Source: Cyclina sinensis (Eukaryota; Mollusca; Bivalvia; Venerida; Veneridae). Taken from it: 64,000 bases of DNA. The translations under genes were made by a program, and so were the position numbers. The stretch spans positions 32,023,449 to 32,087,448 of the forward strand of contig JAAONU010000001.1 of NCBI GenBank assembly GCA_012932295.1, in the 5' to 3' direction. Shown in pieces: positions 60,289-64,000 of the stretch; positions within the stretch are counted from its first letter, which is position 1; each line of letters starts with the position of its first letter. The notes under the pieces were generated by a model. That model searched no databases. It had not been told where the DNA came from and saw nothing but the letters and a program-made list of their open reading frames with translations.

Positions 60289-61319
60289 TCCTCTGTATGT
60301 TGCACTTCATTGTCACATTTCACACTTATGATGCAAAATATAAATCGACTTGAGTGCAAATGGTCTATGTCCAAAAAGTAATCAGAAATCAACAGCTAAA
60401 CAATCAGTTTATCGTACTTGTGTAAGATATAAAAAAAACTCTTATGTCAACTGTCTCGTATTTCTACTTTTATTTCATTCATTTATGTTGTGGTGCAGTT
60501 ACTGGTCTCTATTTTAATTGATATCAATTTGTTTGCTTTTTACTGTTTCACGATAATTTTAAAGAACTAGTTATTATGTCTCCGTTTCCCCCCTCCCCAC
60601 ACACACACACCCTTTTCCTTCTGTAGGAGGAAACATTGCCCTTGCCCTCAAATTCTGCCTTGCTGTTGGACTGGTTGGTCGCGTTTTTCAAATATTCACG
60701 TCAGTGAGGTGAGCTGGGAACCTTTGTTTAAACAATCTGCAGAAGTCTTGAAAGAAATTCGTTAAATTCTGCAAAATGTTCAGAAACAATAAAAAATTGA
60801 ACGCATCGCTTGCTGCCATTCAACCAAACATGTTAAGTTTTCTGCCTATTGCACCTGTTATATCCATGTCTTTCTTAGAAAATAACCTATCGAAAAGTTT
60901 CATTTTTCTCCGCGACTTTAAGAAGGAAAACACAGAAAGTGTTATCACGAATTAAATTTCTTGTGCCAGTTCCTTTTCATAGATGTCATTTAACCTTTTG
61001 AGCTTCAGGAGTACCTCACACAAGTATAAATCTGAAAAAAAATATTGTTTCTGCAAAGAGTAGCTATCGCTCCAGTTTGAAACGATATGGCAAGGCGAGA
61101 CAATGTGGCAGCGGCCGAGTGAGCTTTATAAATTAGTAAAAACACGGAGTTTGACAGATATTTTTGCAATGACCAGCATGCAAATTTACTCTTTGGGATA
61201 TATAATGCTCGTGTTCTCTGACCCACTTATAAAATTAGATGTAAATGTTGTGTACGGTACCCCTCAGACATATGTTAATTTATCACTTCTGAATGAAAAA
61301 AGGGACAAAGATGCATGTT
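60289..61319. other. region downstream of the cGAS-like gene
   Basis: Presumed 3' UTR/intergenic DNA. No AATAAA-type signal is assigned with confidence. Confidence 0.35.
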
Positions 61320-61574
61320 TTACAATTCATCCTTTATTTTTCCCGTATTTTCTATTTCTGCCTTTCGTTTCCTTAAACAATTTGCAAAATATTTCAACTC
61401 TGAAGACTTCTTGTGAGCTAGGATATTTAACTTTTCGTCAAAATATTCAGGTAGATTCTGAGACTCGAGCGAGTACAACAGATCATCGATCGTGTCCAGA
61501 AGGCATCTGTCCTTGTATTTCTGGGACCAATAGCCGGGCAGTCTATGCTTCTCGCTCGACCACAGCGTTTGTAT
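61320..61574 (-). CDS. cGAS-like terminal exon C
   Basis: 84 codons and TAA, acceptor GTATTGTAG. Encodes IQTLWSSEKHRLPGYWSQKY to KDEL-stop. There is no in-frame ATG, so it is easily missed; the overlapping plus-strand 176-codon frame (61103-61633) is its shadow. Confidence 0.87.
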   Translation of the reverse strand: MQTLWSSEKHRLPGYWSQKYKDRCLLDTIDDLLYSLESQNLPEYFDEKLNILAHKKSSELKYFANCLRKRKAEIENTGKIKDEL

Positions 61575-62923
61575 CTACAATACAAAAAATCACCATAGGT
61601 ACTGTAACAATTGTGAAAGATAACGAATCCTGAATGTTTTGTGTATACGAATGCTCATAAAACTGTTACTGAAGCTTCTTTAAAAACAAGACCTCCAATA
61701 AAATTGAAATACTATACCTATATCAATCACAAGACATCCTTACGTGTACAATTTTTCTGTTCAATGTCTGTCGTCAATTTTCTAAATCTAGTTACATTAA
61801 ATTTTGTTAGTTTTTTGGGGGGCCAAATTTTTATTTTTTTAACTTTTTATGTAATGAACGTCAAGAATTTAACAGAATGACAACCACTGACAGTATGGTG
61901 CGTGGAAACTAAGTGGACATAACTAGACCATGTTTCAGACATTGCTCGTCAACTGAGTAATAAACTATTACCTTCACTATATGTGAGGACAATCCTGGTA
62001 AACCATCAGGTGACTCCCTCTTGCATTTCTCCAGGAAACTTTTGATTATTTTCATGACTTCTCTTCTGCACTCATTGTTATCATCTATACCCTCCAAAAG
62101 TTCTCTCTCAGCTTTTGAATAGGAAATGGTCCAAGACTCATCCCCTTTAGGCACCAAGTGAAGTCCAACTTTCGACACTGCGTCGATTTTCTTTGGAAAT
62201 GCTTTTCTTGTGTCTTTTCTTGGCCAACCATTTATGCCAACAGGAAGGTCACAAGGCAGAGAGGGGACAAGGTCTACATTGATGTCATTGTAGTTTTGTT
62301 GCTGGATTGTAATTGTCAACGCCGGTCCTTGGGCTGTAGGTGATAATTTAACATCTGAAATCAAACGTAAAGTAGGTAGGTGCTTCTCAAAACATAGTAA
62401 TGCAGTCGAAACACTGTTGCAACTAGCATGGCCTAACATTATGTAAACATCTGTAATTTTCGGCAAACGAGTTAAAATTTGTTAAAAACATCTTTCTATA
62501 AAAAAAAACATATGTTAAATGGTTCTCGCTGAAGCTACATGAAGAAAACAGATGAGTAAAAAATTCAAGACATGATCAAGAAAACGATAAATAACACGAT
62601 TTAAAAATGATTGTATATAGCTTTATTTGAATAAAATATACCTGCAGTATTTTACTGAAATTACATGTATTCAAAATATGCCGCAGAAAAATAAGAAGAA
62701 AGTTACCGGAAAGTCCAAGGTCGTGGATAGCAGTGCCTACTTTATCGTGTAGATCCTGTAACACTTTAAATGGTATGAGCTCACCATTGTAGGTCAGGTG
62801 TGGCAGTGAAGATGGGTCAGTCAACTGAACGACAACTTGACCATGGGGAATAGGGAGTGGAGTCTTAGAAATATCTCTTAACTGGCGATCTGATTTCATT
62901 TCACGCGGCAAAGACCTTTTATC
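61320..62923 (-). CDS. cGAS-like / Mab-21 domain nucleotidyltransferase (last three coding exons, partial)
   Basis: Member of the cGAS/Mab-21 fold, whose animal cGAS-like receptors sense foreign nucleic acid and make cyclic dinucleotides in the cytosol. Exons on the minus strand: 62707-62923, 61972-62354 and 61320-61574, with AG/GT borders and fitting phases (1, then 0), 284 residues and a TAA. Visible features: FKVLQDLHDKVGTAI helix; ALTITIQQQNYNDINVDLVP with the third catalytic Asp (VDLV); GLHLVPKGDESWTISYSKAE equal to the LVPK...W-x-x-SFS-x-xE core; MKIIKSFLEKCK; LSSHIVK; then YWSQKYKDRCLLDTIDDLLY and LPEYFDEKLNIL, the conserved C-terminal helix and YF-P--NLF motif. No Cys-rich zinc thumb follows WTISYS, unlike vertebrate cGAS. 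The exon with the GS and ExD motifs must lie right of the window. A Mab-21-like non-catalytic protein remains possible. Confidence 0.88.
61972..62354 (-). CDS. cGAS-like exon B (third Asp, core, helical lobe)
   Basis: 383 nt, acceptor GATTTCAG, donor GTAATA. Encodes from KLSPTAQGPALTI through VDLVPSLPCDLPVG, WTISYSKAERELLEGIDD and LSSHIVK. The open frame runs on past both ends, but splice signals and homology place the borders here. Confidence 0.88.
62707..62923 (-). CDS. cGAS-like exon A (nucleotidyltransferase core, middle)
   Basis: 72 codons plus one base, acceptor ATTTTAG, donor GTAACT. Encodes PIPHGQVVVQLTDPSSLPHL and GELIPFKVLQDLHDKVGTAI, the strand and helix between the ExD and third-Asp motifs. 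Confidence 0.82.
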
Positions 62924-64000
62924 CTAAAATAAAATAAAAAATAAAGGAATACCTGTTTAAAATGATTTAAAACTCATTTTAGTGTAAGATTTTAGTTAGA
63001 TTAAGTAAACAGGGTTGCATTTGTGAAAAAATGCAATGCCACAATGCCACTGTATTTTATAGCACTAAATGATAGTAGGAACAAAAGTAGTTTATCATTT
63101 GCTTGTACACATTACCTAACAATGATCAGTGTCAAATAAAACTCAAGGTAAATATTTCAGCATGTGAAACAAAACACAATTATCATATGTATCTAAATTA
63201 ATGTTAAAAAATAAAGGTCATAGCATAAACAAAGATAAGCTATGGAGACTTGAAAATTCTTCACCCAAGAAACAATCCTGCCAAGTTTGGTTGAAATCGG
63301 ACTTGTGATTTTTGAGAAGAAGATTTTTGAAGTTCACTATATAATCCATATAAAGAACACACACACACGTGCGCGCACATACAAACACACAAGTCAATCG
63401 ATAGATCAATCGTAACAACTCGGCCTTTTCCGACAACTTCGTAAAAATACCTCGTATGTAAGTGTATGAATACACCAAAAGGTAATTCGCCGCGGCTTGG
63501 ATAAAATTATAAACAAACATGGCAGAATTCAAGCAGTGTTTGTCTTATGGATTAGAAAAAAAAGAAAATAATTTTTTATTTAGAGCATGAACAGGTAGAG
63601 GCTTTAAGAAATGTCTCCAATAAAGCAGACACCATTTGTGTTACAAAATAGTCCATTATGGCGGCTACCATATTATTTCCGAGGTGACTTACTGAAGTCG
63701 CCCGAGGTGTTCCGAATGTCGCTAGATGTCACCGCATTGCAGATGCTACGGTGGCATAAAAATGACAGTTAACAAAATTTTTACATGTCTTACTGTTGAA
63801 TTCAGTCGGATTTGTAATCAAAATATCAGATCTCGACTATCGTTCTTTGTTATCTTATCAATGTTGTGGGTCGCTCTTTATCGTAACTTATTATTATTTC
63901 ATGTGACACATAGCAGAAGTATGACTGAATCGAAAGCAAAAACACATTGGAATTTTTTTATCTAATCATGATGTTTACTATATGTACAAAGAAAATACTT
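62924..64000. other. cGAS-like gene intron or upstream sequence
   Basis: No exon encoding the GS...ExD catalytic motif was found on the minus strand here, so it should lie beyond 64000. A CA-rich microsatellite is at 63356-63393. Confidence 0.4.

Noticed and set aside
60628..60710. Plus-strand exon between CTGTAG and GTGAGC (GGNIALALKFCLAVGLVGRV)
   Set aside because: All three frames are open or nearly so over only 83 bases, with no family match and no partner exon.
61103..61633. 176-codon plus-strand open frame
   Set aside because: It is antisense to the terminal exon of the cGAS-like gene, and its translation resembles no family.

Overview
This is eukaryotic DNA, AT-rich, with small exons in long introns and a heavy load of tandem and dispersed repeats. 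The repeat vocabulary (GACCTTGACCTTT arrays, units carrying GGTCAAAAATGGCCCCGCC, the GGCCATCATGGCC terminus, TTTATTGGCGTTTAACG SINE tails) points to a bivalve mollusc, probably a heterodont clam. The species call is an inference. Only a few stretches are real genes; most open frames are shadows of repeats.

Left edge (1-3911, minus strand): the first six coding exons of mitochondrial isovaleryl-CoA dehydrogenase (IVD), running off the left edge behind a ~290-bp tandem repeat. From 4263 to 6455 lie two decayed non-LTR retrotransposon fragments, and from 7195 to 10035 a 2.8-kb satellite with two unit lengths (54 and 64 bp). A near-perfect 84-bp inverted repeat sits at 10708-10882.

Centre (13095-33469, plus strand): a complete 13-exon SLC6 sodium/neurotransmitter symporter gene. 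All splice phases fit and give 630 residues. It is most like glycine transporters, but the residues that normally bind chloride and the Na1 sodium are largely replaced (N to S, Y to F, N to D, S to A). Its introns hold a 75/78-bp minisatellite with an antisense open frame, a 27-bp x4 repeat, a 70-bp array and a 2.5-kb repeat element with ~165-bp internal units.

Right centre (33470-53700): no clearly identified host gene. It holds a TTAA-ended element with an internal tRNA-like promoter, a 3.3-kb 5'-truncated L1/Tx1-type LINE whose empty target site survives in a paralogous copy 1.4 kb downstream, a region of nested segmental duplications with minus-strand exon-like modules, and a polypurine domain.

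Right (55063-62923, minus strand): a degenerate DUF3504/Crypton-type tyrosine-recombinase-like gene with a recognisable intron that contains a SINE; a second copy of a mobile repeat ending in a large hairpin; and the last three coding exons of a cGAS-like/Mab-21 nucleotidyltransferase, a candidate innate immune sensor, whose 5' exons lie beyond the right edge. IVD and SLC6 are separate genes with no evident shared pathway.
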